From Leeuwenhoekiella parthenopeia (GTDB taxonomy: Bacteria; Bacteroidota; Bacteroidia; Flavobacteriales; Flavobacteriaceae), in NCBI RefSeq assembly GCF_020782115.1, contig NZ_JAJGMW010000008.1, positions 62,001-126,000 of the forward strand: 64,000 nucleotides of DNA, given 5' to 3'. Positions 33,323 through 41,570 of the stretch are shown here, piece by piece. The notes under the pieces are model-generated. The model saw only the letters and a list, made by a program, of their open reading frames with translations. It ran no database searches and was not told the origin of the DNA. Within the stretch, counting starts at the first letter, position 1. Every line of letters starts with the position of its first letter. Both the position numbers and the translations under genes were made by a program.

Positions 33323-33964
33323 TTAATCAACAATAGGATTTGCCGCAGCACCTGTAGTGTTGCCTGCCATTGGTATTTCTACTCGTCCAAACTGCTTGGA
33401 TAAATCTTTAGAATAAATAAGACAGGTTACTGTCCACGTTCCTAACTCGGCAGGATTGCGGTTATTAGCTTCGGGAAAGTCTGCTGTAATATGCCAGGTT
33501 CCGTTACTTATAAATGCAGAATAATAAGGGATTGTCGAATTAAATCCCATATCGAGCTCCCGGTCGTAGGAGGCCGATATTGCATTAAGTACAAAATCGT
33601 TGGCATTTACCCGTGTGTCAAAATCTAAAACCCAGTCTTCATTGGGATTATATATTTCGTAAACCTGAATATAACCCAAAGCAGCACCCGTAGGATTACT
33701 CACGTCAAGTGTTTTTATTTTATTGGATTGTTCCTGGATGAGAAAGGTAGAAGTATCATTGTCTTCCAGGTTATCGATAATGCCTATTGAAATCCCTTCC
33801 GAAAGCCGTGCATCGCCGGCAACTTCTAACTTCGCTCTGGGTTGAGTAGTACCAATACCAACTCCATCAGTTTGACTGAAAGCTGTAAAGCTCAAGGCAT
33901 AAAAAAAGAGGAGTATTGTTGTTTTCAACTTGTTGGGGTTTATTTCCACGGCAAATGTAATCAT
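33323..33964 (-). CDS. Secreted VGIGT-type protein, copy 1
   Basis: First gene of the tandem. It has a hydrophobic signal (LKTTILLFFYALSFTAFSQ), VGIGTTQPRAKLEVAGDARL and a beta-rich remainder that ends with a strand pattern like its neighbours. The start is uncertain: ATG 33964 leaves a long N-terminal tail before the signal; a TTG near the KTTILL segment would give a normal signal peptide. ATG codons further up (to 34087) are unlikely. Confidence 0.65.
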   Translation of the reverse strand: MITFAVEINPNKLKTTILLFFYALSFTAFSQTDGVGIGTTQPRAKLEVAGDARLSEGISIGIIDNLEDNDTSTFLIQEQSNKIKTLDVSNPTGAALGYIQVYEIYNPNEDWVLDFDTRVNANDFVLNAISASYDRELDMGFNSTIPYYSAFISNGTWHITADFPEANNRNPAELGTWTVTCLIYSKDLSKQFGRVEIPMAGNTTGAAANPIVD

Positions 33965-34189
33965 TAATCGGTTAAAATACACATATTTAAGACTTGTATT
34001 TAGTGTTGTAAGAATATATTTTTTAGGTACAATGAACTTACCGATGAAGTGCATTGGGTTGGAGCAAGAATTATGCTGATTATCCATTACAAATGCGTAC
34101 CTTTACAGCAGTCTAGTCAAAGCCACCCGCTTAAGCCGTACTCGAAACGCCTGATATAAGATAAGCTTCTCCATTTCTTCGTATCCCAC

Positions 34190-34216
34190 GTGTAGTATAC
34201 TTCTGATCTTGACTCA
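34190..34216. repeat. Dispersed bipartite motif, copy 2
   Basis: GTGTAGTATAC, seven variable bases, CTTGACTCA, identical in both blocks and in spacing to 12308-12334. This copy lies between divergent genes, 30 bases before the cold-shock gene. On the minus strand the surrounding bases (about 34117-34225) are open for some 35 codons, reading ESRSEVYYTWDTKKW, so it may be a decayed gene fragment. Confidence 0.7.
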
Positions 34217-34246
34217 GGCGCAGTATCTATTCACTTAAAACATTAA

Positions 34247-34711
34247 ATGGGAAAATCACAACAAACTTATAGTAAGACTGAACGCGAAAAAAAGCGCATA
34301 AAAAAACGAGAAGAAAAGCAAAAACGAAAAGAAGCCCGTAAGGCGAATTCTACCGGTGGAAATTTTGAAGATATGATCGCTTATGTTGATCATAATGGAA
34401 ATCTTACCGATACCCCGCCAGATCCTTCTATGAAGGTTGAAATTGACATTGAAGATATTCAAATCAGTGTTCCCAAGACCACGGAAGCAGATAAACTGGC
34501 AGCTGAAGAGGCTAAATTCAGAAACGGAAAAGTTTCGTTTTTTGACCATTCTAAAGGATTTGGTTTTATAATCGATTCAGAAAACCAGGAAAAATACTTC
34601 GTTCACGTAAGCGGAATTCTTGAAGGTGAACTCAATGAAAACGATAAGGTTTCATTTGAACTCGAGCGTGGTCAAAAAGGGATGAACGCCGTGCGCGTTA
34701 GTAAGATCTAA
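34247..34711 (+). CDS. Cold-shock-domain protein with basic N-terminal extension
   Basis: A 154-residue nucleic-acid-binding protein. Residues 1 to about 35 are strongly charged (KTEREKKRIKKREEKQKRKEA), followed by an acidic linker. The C-terminal cold-shock domain (about 92-154) shows GKVSFFDHSKGFGFI and EKYFVHVSGI, the RNP1 and RNP2 motifs. Such long-tail versions are common in Bacteroidota and probably act as RNA chaperones. It is convergent with the DUF1853 gene, with a 5-base gap. Confidence 0.9.
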   Translation: MGKSQQTYSKTEREKKRIKKREEKQKRKEARKANSTGGNFEDMIAYVDHNGNLTDTPPDPSMKVEIDIEDIQISVPKTTEADKLAAEEAKFRNGKVSFFDHSKGFGFIIDSENQEKYFVHVSGILEGELNENDKVSFELERGQKGMNAVRVSKI

Positions 34712-34716
34712 GGCAA

Positions 34717-35586
34717 TTACAACCAGCTGGCAAAATGCCTCTGAAACACTACTGTTTCAGAATTGAAAATCCAAAACAGGGAAGAGCGTTGTTCACGTAG
34801 AGCAACGCTTATTTTTTTATAAAAACTGTCGAAGTCTTCAAAGCCAGCTGCAGAATCAGGTATTGCAACCCAATCATTTTTAAACGGAATGTAGAAGCGG
34901 TTAACCGGTTTGTTTAGCAGGTAAAGTTGTTCCTGCGTATAGTAATTACCCTGTATTGTATTTACAAAAGCCTCATCTGCCCGTTCTTTCTCAAAACCGG
35001 CAGGAATATAAACCTGAGCCTTAAAAAACAGATGTTGCTTCATACGTTGAGCTTTAATCCCCAGGTTATTAAGGTAAGCTTGTGTTTCGGTTTTGTAAAG
35101 TAAGGGAAACTGCTGATCACGCATTTTCTTGAGTTTCAGCTTCAGGTGATCTTTACCGTTAGGCCCCTGTAACCTGTCTATCCAATAATCTCCGCTTTCG
35201 GGTCTCAGGAAATAAAATTTATAAACCATTTCCAGATGAATAACATCGGCACTGTTTTTTGGCTTTAGAATAAAGTCAAATTCTCCAAGGGTGCGCTTAT
35301 GATCAATTATCTGAAGGTTTTTGGCGAGAATTTCAAAATCCTGTTGCAGGGCTGTTTCCATAAAAATTTCCATGCGTTGCCCTAAACGAATGGGATGCGG
35401 CATCTCAAAATCTTCGGGTAGTTGCCGGGAAGCTCCCGATAGCTCAAAGCAAGCGTACTCAAAATCAAGAGGAGCAAAATGCAATTGCGGGGTTTCCAGA
35501 AAACCCAGATACTGCCTTTGCAGACTAGTATGACTATTTAAATTAATCAAAGAGATCTGATGATAGGTAGCGATCTCCCCGGTCAC
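34717..35586 (-). CDS. DUF1853 family protein
   Basis: A 289-residue protein. The family core LGEFDFILKPKNSADVIHLEMVYKFYF is seen near residue 100, with the pattern G-E-x-D...H-L-E-x-V-x-K that resembles the active site of PD-(D/E)XK nucleases. No activity is established for the family. Starts are uncertain: GTG at 35586 overlaps the end of cysM by 44 bases, and TTG at 35550 would overlap by 8. It is the last gene of the cysE-cysM unit. Confidence 0.7.
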   Translation of the reverse strand: MTGEIATYHQISLINLNSHTSLQRQYLGFLETPQLHFAPLDFEYACFELSGASRQLPEDFEMPHPIRLGQRMEIFMETALQQDFEILAKNLQIIDHKRTLGEFDFILKPKNSADVIHLEMVYKFYFLRPESGDYWIDRLQGPNGKDHLKLKLKKMRDQQFPLLYKTETQAYLNNLGIKAQRMKQHLFFKAQVYIPAGFEKERADEAFVNTIQGNYYTQEQLYLLNKPVNRFYIPFKNDWVAIPDSAAGFEDFDSFYKKISVALREQRSSLFWIFNSETVVFQRHFASWL

Positions 35587-36427
35587 AAATAATAGAAACG
35601 ACTATACCTTCTTTCAGTTTTTCGCAAAGACGTAAGGCTGCTACAGTTGCTCCGCCACTGCTCATACCGCTAAAAATACCTTCTTCTTCTGCCAGTCTTT
35701 TGGCCATCACCCGGGCATCAGCCTCACTAACTTCGAGAATCTGATCTACTTTTGTAGCATCAAAAATTTTGGGCAGATATTCCTGCGGCCATTTGCGTAT
35801 TCCGGGAATACTGGATTCGTCGGTGGGTTGTACGCCTACAATCTGAACATTTGAACTTTGCTCTTTTAAATAGGTTGAAGTTCCCATAATGGTGCCCGTA
35901 GTACCCATTGATGAGACAAAGTGCGTTACTTTTCCTTCGGTATCTCTCCATATTTCAGGACCTGTGGTTTTGTAGTGGGCTTCCCAGTTATCAGGATTTC
36001 CAAACTGATTAAACATAAAGTAGCCTTCGTTTTTCACTTTAGCCTCAGCAAAATCGCGGGCACCTTCTATGCCTACTTCTGTAGGTGTGAGGATGACGGT
36101 AGCTCCATAAGCCCGCATGGTTTGTACGCGTTCTTTTGTGGCATTTTCGGGCATAACAATCTCCAGGTCCAGTTTGTACATCGCTGCAATCATAGCCAAA
36201 GCTATACCCGTGTTTCCGCTGGTCGCTTCAATCAATTTGGTGTCTTTGGTTATTTCACCCCGTTCCAGGGCTGCCGTAATCATATTATACGCAGCGCGAT
36301 CTTTAACACTACCGCCGGGATTTTGGCCTTCAAGCTTAAAGAGCAGTTTTACGTTAGGATTGGTATTTAAAACTTTTGATTCAACAAGTGGCGTATTACC
36401 TATGAGGCGTTCTATAGAAAAATTCAT
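35543..36427 (-). CDS. cysM: Cysteine synthase B (O-acetylserine sulfhydrylase)
   Basis: A 294-residue PLP enzyme that joins sulfide, or in CysM enzymes thiosulfate, to O-acetylserine. Seen: IGNTPLVE at the start, the PLP lysine in NPGGSVKDRAA, the substrate loop EATSGNTGIALA, and GTTGTIMG for phosphate binding. Residues in the C-terminal part (GVQPTDESSIPGI, IVSIICDRGDRYLS) also fit. Immediately downstream of cysE (19 bases), which makes its substrate, so the two form one pathway unit. Confidence 0.92.
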   Translation of the reverse strand: MNFSIERLIGNTPLVESKVLNTNPNVKLLFKLEGQNPGGSVKDRAAYNMITAALERGEITKDTKLIEATSGNTGIALAMIAAMYKLDLEIVMPENATKERVQTMRAYGATVILTPTEVGIEGARDFAEAKVKNEGYFMFNQFGNPDNWEAHYKTTGPEIWRDTEGKVTHFVSSMGTTGTIMGTSTYLKEQSSNVQIVGVQPTDESSIPGIRKWPQEYLPKIFDATKVDQILEVSEADARVMAKRLAEEEGIFSGMSSGGATVAALRLCEKLKEGIVVSIICDRGDRYLSSDLFD

Positions 36428-36446
36428 GAGTTTTTTTGATTGCAGA

Positions 36447-37238
36447 TTATTTTTCGAGTTCTCTGATGAGTATCTCGGGCTTGTGGGATACCAGAGAATA
36501 GGGTGGGACCGACTTTGTTAACCAGACGTTACCGCCTATAATACTGTTAGATCCTATTACCGTTTCACCGCCTAAAATGGTTGCGTTTGCGTAAATTGTC
36601 ACGTGATCTTCAATGGTAGGATGACGTTTAACCGACTCCAGCTCTTTGGTCACGCTTAAGGCTCCAAGTGTTACACCCTGATACAGTTTTACGTGATTTT
36701 TGATGACAGCTGTCTCTCCAATTACAATACCCGTGGCGTGATCCATAAAAAAATGTTCTCCAATGGTTGCTCCGGGGTTGATATCAACACCGGTAACGTG
36801 ATGGGCATATTCGGTCATCAGTCGGGGTACAATAGGAAAGCCCTTTTGGTAGAGGGCGTGACTTAGCCTGTAAATGGCTACTGCATAAAAACCGGGATAT
36901 GCCAGGTAAACTTCTTCGATACTTTCTGCGGCAGGATCGTTTTTATATATCGCCTCAGCATCGAGGTTGAGCATACGCAGGATCTCCGGAAGTTCTGCGA
37001 CATAGTCATCCCAGACCTTGCTGCATTTTTTATCAATTTCCCAGCAGGCCAGCTCTACTAAATCTTCAAATAACTTCTCAAGCCTGTCTAGATCAGCATC
37101 CAGATTGTTAGGATAGTTAAATAAGGTGTTGAAGAGTTCTTTGGTAAAGAGCTGTGCGTCTTGCTTTAATTTATAATTGAGCTTGGCATTTTTTTTATGT
37201 GCCTTTATTTGCTGAATGATGGTGAGTTTATTTACCAT
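36447..37238 (-). CDS. cysE: Serine O-acetyltransferase
   Basis: Acetylates serine with acetyl-CoA to give O-acetylserine. The 263-residue protein has an N-terminal helical domain (to about 140) and a left-handed beta-helix built from hexapeptide repeats, with the catalytic-site stretch HHVTGVDINPGATIG, FMDHATGIVIGETA and RHPTIEDHVTIYANATILGG. It has a longer helical N-terminus than E. coli CysE, closer to the EpsC-type Bacteroidota form. A putative promoter lies in 37239-37476, the shared gap with truA. Cysteine feedback is family knowledge, not seen here. Confidence 0.92.
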   Translation of the reverse strand: MVNKLTIIQQIKAHKKNAKLNYKLKQDAQLFTKELFNTLFNYPNNLDADLDRLEKLFEDLVELACWEIDKKCSKVWDDYVAELPEILRMLNLDAEAIYKNDPAAESIEEVYLAYPGFYAVAIYRLSHALYQKGFPIVPRLMTEYAHHVTGVDINPGATIGEHFFMDHATGIVIGETAVIKNHVKLYQGVTLGALSVTKELESVKRHPTIEDHVTIYANATILGGETVIGSNSIIGGNVWLTKSVPPYSLVSHKPEILIRELEK

Positions 37239-37444
37239 AAATAGGTCTAAGCTTTTTTGGGTTTATGCAACCCTTTTTAAAGACTATTCGAGCGTTGTTT
37301 GTCGTCTTAACTTTGAGACATTTCAAATTTAGATAAATGTTGTTGTAATACTTCCCCTTTTCGGCAGGGAAATTCCCTAAATTCACATCGGCGATTTAAT
37401 CCCTCAATTTAATTTTTCGATGATCTATATACAGCCAGATAGTA

Positions 37445-37472
37445 TTTGCCTGTTCTAAGATTACTATTTTTG
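37445..37472 (+). promoter_or_regulatory. Promoter of the TruA-like gene, close to the start codon
   Basis: TTTG (37445-37448), 16 bases, TATTTTTG (37465-37472), then the ATG at 37477. A -7 element at this distance puts the start point at or next to the ATG, so the mRNA may be leaderless. Confidence 0.55.
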
Positions 37473-37476
37473 AAGC

Positions 37477-38262
37477 ATGTTTAAAAATGAATATTACTAC
37501 CTTTTAAAAATACAATACCTGGGTTTTAGGTATCACGGCTGGCAGAAACAGCCAGAGCTGCTTACGGTAGAGCGGATGATGCAGCGCACCTTAAAGTATG
37601 TGCTCAATCACGGCAATTTTAAATTTATTGCCGCCGGTCGTACTGACGCGAAGGTTTCGGTCAACGAAACGTATGTCGAGCTGATTTTGCGTGACGAAGC
37701 ATTAAATCTGGAAACGTTTTTTGACCTCTTCAATGTCAACCTTCCGCAGGATATACGCCTGCTTGAAATCGCCGAACTCGAAGAGCAAACCAATATTATT
37801 CAGGCTCCAAAGCTGAAAGAATACATCTATCTTTTTTCCTTTGGCTCAAAAAACCATCCTTTTTGTGCTCCGTATATGATTAATTTTCGGGAGGATTTAG
37901 ACATCCCTTTGATGCAGGAAGGCGCAAAGCTGATGGAAGGGTCGCACGATTTTAGAAATTATGCCTACAAGGCAAATCCCGAGACTCAAACCCTGATGAC
38001 TGTTGAGAAGGCTGTGGTCGAGGTCAATACACTTTATTCGGCCAGCTTTTTTCCGGATCAATCGTATGTTTTTCGGGTTGTGGGCGAAGGTTTTAAACGG
38101 CATCAGGTGCGCTTAATGATGGGAGCTTTATTTGATCTCGGGTCGGGGGTACTTAGTATGGAAGATTTTAAACGCAGTCTCGATGGTAGCCGGGAGTTTA
38201 AATTAACTCATATCGCTCAGGCTTCGGGACTTATTCTCCAGAGTATTTTTTTGAAAGACTAA
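37477..38262 (+). CDS. TruA-family tRNA pseudouridine synthase
   Basis: A 261-residue pseudouridine synthase of the TruA family. LKIQYLGFRYHGWQKQPE is the N-terminal motif and the catalytic aspartate is in AAGRTDAKVSV, where classical TruA reads GRTDAGVHA. The C-terminal half has GSHDFRNYA and FRVVGEGFKRHQVRLMMG. It may be the tRNA U38-40 enzyme or a divergent paralogue; the Lys in place of Gly and Ser in place of His in the catalytic loop are unusual. It faces cysE divergently. Confidence 0.8.
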   Translation: MFKNEYYYLLKIQYLGFRYHGWQKQPELLTVERMMQRTLKYVLNHGNFKFIAAGRTDAKVSVNETYVELILRDEALNLETFFDLFNVNLPQDIRLLEIAELEEQTNIIQAPKLKEYIYLFSFGSKNHPFCAPYMINFREDLDIPLMQEGAKLMEGSHDFRNYAYKANPETQTLMTVEKAVVEVNTLYSASFFPDQSYVFRVVGEGFKRHQVRLMMGALFDLGSGVLSMEDFKRSLDGSREFKLTHIAQASGLILQSIFLKD

Positions 38263-38411
38263 AACCTGTGCTAAATTAACTTAAAGCATCCTTCATTTAA
38301 CAAAGATTAACCATCTTCCTCAAAGGTTTAACCCGACCTTAACCCCGATAAACAGGGGTGTCTGTTATCTTTACTTCAGTATAAATTAATAACCGAAAAA
38401 TTTAATCAGAT

Positions 38412-38957
38412 ATGAAAAAGATAGCAATATTAGCCACAAACGGATTTGAAGAAGTAGAATTAACTTCTCCATTGGAAGCGATGAAAAAAGAAGGTTTTGA
38501 AGTACATATTATAAGTGAAGAAGCCGGAAAAATCAGAGCCTGGGCATCCACAGACTGGGGAGATGAATATAAAGTAGATAAAACCTTGTCTGAAGTACGT
38601 GCAAGTGAATATAACGCACTGGTACTTCCGGGCGGAGTAATAAATCCAGATAAGTTACGAAGAAATGAAGATGCCTTATCATTTGTAAGGGATTTTTTCG
38701 AGCAACACAAGCCCGTAGCAGCTATTTGCCACGCACCCTGGACATTAATTAGTGCCGGAGTGGTAAAAGGCAGAAAAATGACCTCTTTCAACTCTATTAA
38801 AGATGATCTCATCAATGCAGGAGCTGAATGGGTAGATGAAGAAGTTGTTGTAGATCAGGGCTTTGTAACCAGTAGAAATCCTGATGATTTACCGGCATTT
38901 AATGCCAAATTAATCGAAGAGATTAAAGAAGGTAAGCACGAGTTACAACATGCCTAA
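38412..38957 (+). CDS. DJ-1/PfpI family protein (class I amidotransferase-like fold)
   Basis: A 181-residue protein. The start ILATNGFEEVELTSPLEA carries the conserved Glu, and AAICHAPWTLISAG holds the nucleophile Cys and the following His of the elbow. The closest group is PfpI-type protease or glyoxalase/deglycase-like proteins. Substrate cannot be named. Strong terminator at 38980. Upstream, 38263-38411 holds a TATCTTTA resembling a -7 element. Confidence 0.85.
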   Translation: MKKIAILATNGFEEVELTSPLEAMKKEGFEVHIISEEAGKIRAWASTDWGDEYKVDKTLSEVRASEYNALVLPGGVINPDKLRRNEDALSFVRDFFEQHKPVAAICHAPWTLISAGVVKGRKMTSFNSIKDDLINAGAEWVDEEVVVDQGFVTSRNPDDLPAFNAKLIEEIKEGKHELQHA

Positions 38958-38979
38958 ATTGATTTAAAATAGTATTGGG

Positions 38980-39004
38980 AAAGTCCGTCTTTGACGGACT
39001 TTTT
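38980..39004 (+). terminator. Rho-independent terminator after the DJ-1/PfpI gene
   Basis: Perfect 10-base stem AAAGTCCGTC / GACGGACTTT with a three-base loop and T-run, 23 bases after the stop codon. Confidence 0.9.
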
Positions 39005-39032
39005 CTATTTTTAAATTTATTAGAATCTAAAT

Positions 39033-40148
39033 ATGGCCAAAAACATAAAACTGAAGAAACCAAAACTTCCCAGACTACCCAGAATCCCTAAAATTAAGAG
39101 TGCACACAAGTTGCTGAAGAATGATGTGCCGGGCACGCTTACCTATACCGGGAGTAAAGAGCAGAAGCACGTGTCTGTTGAGCTTATAGAATACACACCA
39201 GATACTTATAAAGTAGAGCAGGGCAGTGATGTCTCGATAGCTTTTGATAAACACAATCCCGGCGAGATTTCATGGATCAATGTTAATGGTCTTGCACTTA
39301 CCGATCAGATCGAGAAACTCGGGCAGCATTATGATCTGCATCCGCTTATTCTTGAAGACATTGTAGACACCAACCAGCGTCCCAAAATTGACGAGTATCC
39401 CAATTATTTGTTTGTGGTATTTAAGATGCTCTATTTTAATGAGAAGGGAGAATTTATGAATGAACACATCAGTCTGGTGCTGGGCGAAAACTACCTGATT
39501 ACCTTTCAGGAAGCAGACGGAGACGTGCTCGATTCCCTGCGTACGCGTATAACAAACGGTAAAGGCCGCGTGCGTAACGCGGGTGCAGACTACCTGATGT
39601 TTGCAATCATGGATGCTGTGGTGGATCATTATTTTACGTTGATTGAAAATATGAGCGATCGTATCGAAACGCTGGAGGATGTTTTATTTGCGAACCAGGC
39701 CGAACAAGACATTACACAGGATATTCAGGATTTAAAACGCGAGGTATTACGTCTTAGAAAGGCGGTTTTTCCGTTTAGAGAAGTCGTAAACCGTCTGGAA
39801 AAAATGGATAGTCAGCTTATAGACCAGCGCACGGTAACCTACATCCGGGATTTATACGATCACGTCACTCAGGTTTCTGATAGTATTGATATCTATCGGG
39901 AGATGACCTGGGGACTTATGGATATGTATATGACTACCATCAGCAACCGTATGAATGAGGTTATGAAAGTACTTACCATCATCTCCAGTATATTCATACC
40001 GCTTACGTTTATGGCAGGAATTTATGGGATGAATTTTGAATACATCCCGGAGTTAAGCTGGCGCTATGGTTATTTTTACCTGTGGGGTCTAATGATCGTC
40101 ATATTTTTTCTGCTGCTCTATTATTTTAAGCGGAAAAAATGGCTATGA
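39033..40148 (+). CDS. corA: CorA-type magnesium/cobalt channel
   Basis: A 371-residue channel protein. The N-terminal cytoplasmic alpha/beta part (to about 290) shows HPLILEDIVDTNQRPKID, and the two C-terminal helices carry the YGMN signature in IYGMNFEYIPE between them. A basic, Pro-Lys-rich N-terminal tail (KLKKPKLPRLPRIPK) is an extra feature. It ends 6 bases into the convergent frameshifted gene. Mg2+ is the usual ion; Co2+ or Zn2+ is possible. Confidence 0.93.
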   Translation: MAKNIKLKKPKLPRLPRIPKIKSAHKLLKNDVPGTLTYTGSKEQKHVSVELIEYTPDTYKVEQGSDVSIAFDKHNPGEISWINVNGLALTDQIEKLGQHYDLHPLILEDIVDTNQRPKIDEYPNYLFVVFKMLYFNEKGEFMNEHISLVLGENYLITFQEADGDVLDSLRTRITNGKGRVRNAGADYLMFAIMDAVVDHYFTLIENMSDRIETLEDVLFANQAEQDITQDIQDLKREVLRLRKAVFPFREVVNRLEKMDSQLIDQRTVTYIRDLYDHVTQVSDSIDIYREMTWGLMDMYMTTISNRMNEVMKVLTIISSIFIPLTFMAGIYGMNFEYIPELSWRYGYFYLWGLMIVIFFLLLYYFKRKKWL

Positions 40149-40581
40149 TGCGGGAATCAAATAGCCCTTTTGAGCACTTCTTTTGCTGAATATTACCAGA
40201 AAAACAGATACACCCAATTGTAAAACAGGAATTATAAGGCCCTGTACCATTCCATACACCTCTATGGAATCCATGCTAAAAAGGGAGTATCCCATTTGAA
40301 CAAGTATCGCAAGTAAAGAGATTCCAAATAAAGTAACAGCAGTACCCCGGCGTATAATTAAGAAAACACTCCCCAACAATCCGGTAATTACAGCTACGGT
40401 ATAAATGCCGTTTACCCATTGCGGGATTTCGGTAATCAACTGAGCCTCTTGCAGGTAATTCGGCAAGGTGCTTATTGCTCATAAAGACCTGATTGGTATA
40501 CCTAAAAAAGCCGATCAAATTCCACAAAAAAGCCAATACGGTAATAATCCAATAACGTTGGGAGGGTCGTGTTGTACCCAT
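40143..40581 (-). pseudogene. Small membrane gene broken by a frameshift
   Basis: The N-terminal part (MGTTRPSQRYWIITVLAF... through MSNKHLAELP) is in one frame and the C-terminal part (QEAQLITEIPQWVNGIYTVAVITGLLG...) in another. Together they match a family of four-helix membrane proteins with the pattern MSxExLAxLPxxQxxLYxxxPxWV, often called sugar-transporter-like. The break lies at about 40459-40466; loss of two bases after the Pro codon restores both register and length. It may be a real pseudogene or a sequencing error. It is convergent with corA and overlaps its 3' end by 6 bases. Confidence 0.65.
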
Positions 40582-40683
40582 AATTAGGTTATATTTGAGT
40601 AGTACTAAAAATACCAATTTTAAAACTAAATGTTTAAAAAGCATTGTTTAGACCCTAAAATAAACACCTAAAAAATACAAGTT

Positions 40684-41361
40684 ATGGCAAAGCAGCTACC
40701 TGCCGCCTATTTTGAATTTCTAAACGAGTTAAAACAAAACAACAACCGCGAGTGGTTTGACGAGCACAAAAGCCGTTTTAAAAAACTGGAGCAGGAGTTT
40801 AAAGCCTTTTGTAAGGACACGCGGGAGCGCATGCAGCAGTTTGATGGGATCGAGCGCGAAAAGGTGTTTCGTATTTACAGAGATGTGCGCTTCAGTAAAA
40901 ATAAACAGCCTTACAAAACAAATCGAAGCGTAATTTTCTACCGGGAAGGCGTGACGCGAAGAGGAAGTTATTACTTGCAGATCGCACCCGGAAAAAGTTT
41001 TGTAGGAGGTGGCTTTTTCGCTCCTCAACCGGCAGATTTATTGCGTATTCGTAAAGAATTTGAAGTTGACGCGCAGCCCATACGCGATATACTTTCACAA
41101 AAGGAGTTTAAAAAAGCATTTGGAGGTTTTATGGAGGATGATGTGGTAAAAACCGCTCCAAAAGGCTTTAGCAAGGAAGATCCCAATATCGACCTGATAC
41201 GAAACAAGAAATTTGCCATAAAGCACGATTTTACAGATGAGGAAGTGCTTCACCCTGATTTTCAGGATCAGGTGCTGAGCTATTTCCGGTTAATGCTTCC
41301 TTTTTTTGATTATATGACCGAAGTTCTAACCACTGATCTTAACGGCGAACCTATTATCTGA
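40684..41361 (+). CDS. DUF2461 (TIGR02453) family protein
   Basis: A 225-residue protein with the conserved ELKQNNNREWFDEHKSRFK near the start, FRIYRDVRFSKNKQPYKTN, and APGKSFVGGGFFAPQP. It is soluble and has no signal peptide. The family is widespread and uncharacterised as far as I know. A TATATTTG (40590-40597) fits a -7 promoter element. Confidence 0.85.
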   Translation: MAKQLPAAYFEFLNELKQNNNREWFDEHKSRFKKLEQEFKAFCKDTRERMQQFDGIEREKVFRIYRDVRFSKNKQPYKTNRSVIFYREGVTRRGSYYLQIAPGKSFVGGGFFAPQPADLLRIRKEFEVDAQPIRDILSQKEFKKAFGGFMEDDVVKTAPKGFSKEDPNIDLIRNKKFAIKHDFTDEEVLHPDFQDQVLSYFRLMLPFFDYMTEVLTTDLNGEPII

Positions 41362-41472
41362 TTTTCAATCCATAAGAAGTCATTTTTCAATTCTTGAAAA
41401 CTTTGTTAATTACTTTGATTTTTTCGGCTTTAAAAACCGTCGTTGAAGTCCTATATTAGCAATCATCCCGCT

Positions 41473-41511
41473 TCTCGATAATCGAGACTAAACAGGTTGA
41501 GGTACACCTCA
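41473..41511. promoter_or_regulatory. Two adjacent palindromes in the parE leader
   Basis: TCTCGAT-A-ATCGAGA (41473-41487) and TGAGGT-AC-ACCTCA (41498-41511), 60-100 bases before the parE start. The second is flanked by copies of CAGGTT. The rest of the 41362-41570 gap shows no gene. They could be regulator sites or leader RNA structures. Confidence 0.45.
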
Positions 41512-41570
41512 CCAGGTTTAACTTAATGCATTTTTAACGCCTTACAACCGGCTTTTAAGGCAATACACGT

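Noticed and set aside
37254-37278. A GGGTT-TATGC-AACCC hairpin with T's near cysE as a terminator
   Set aside because: No plus-strand gene ends before it and the stem has only 5 pairs; it is in the cysE leader region.
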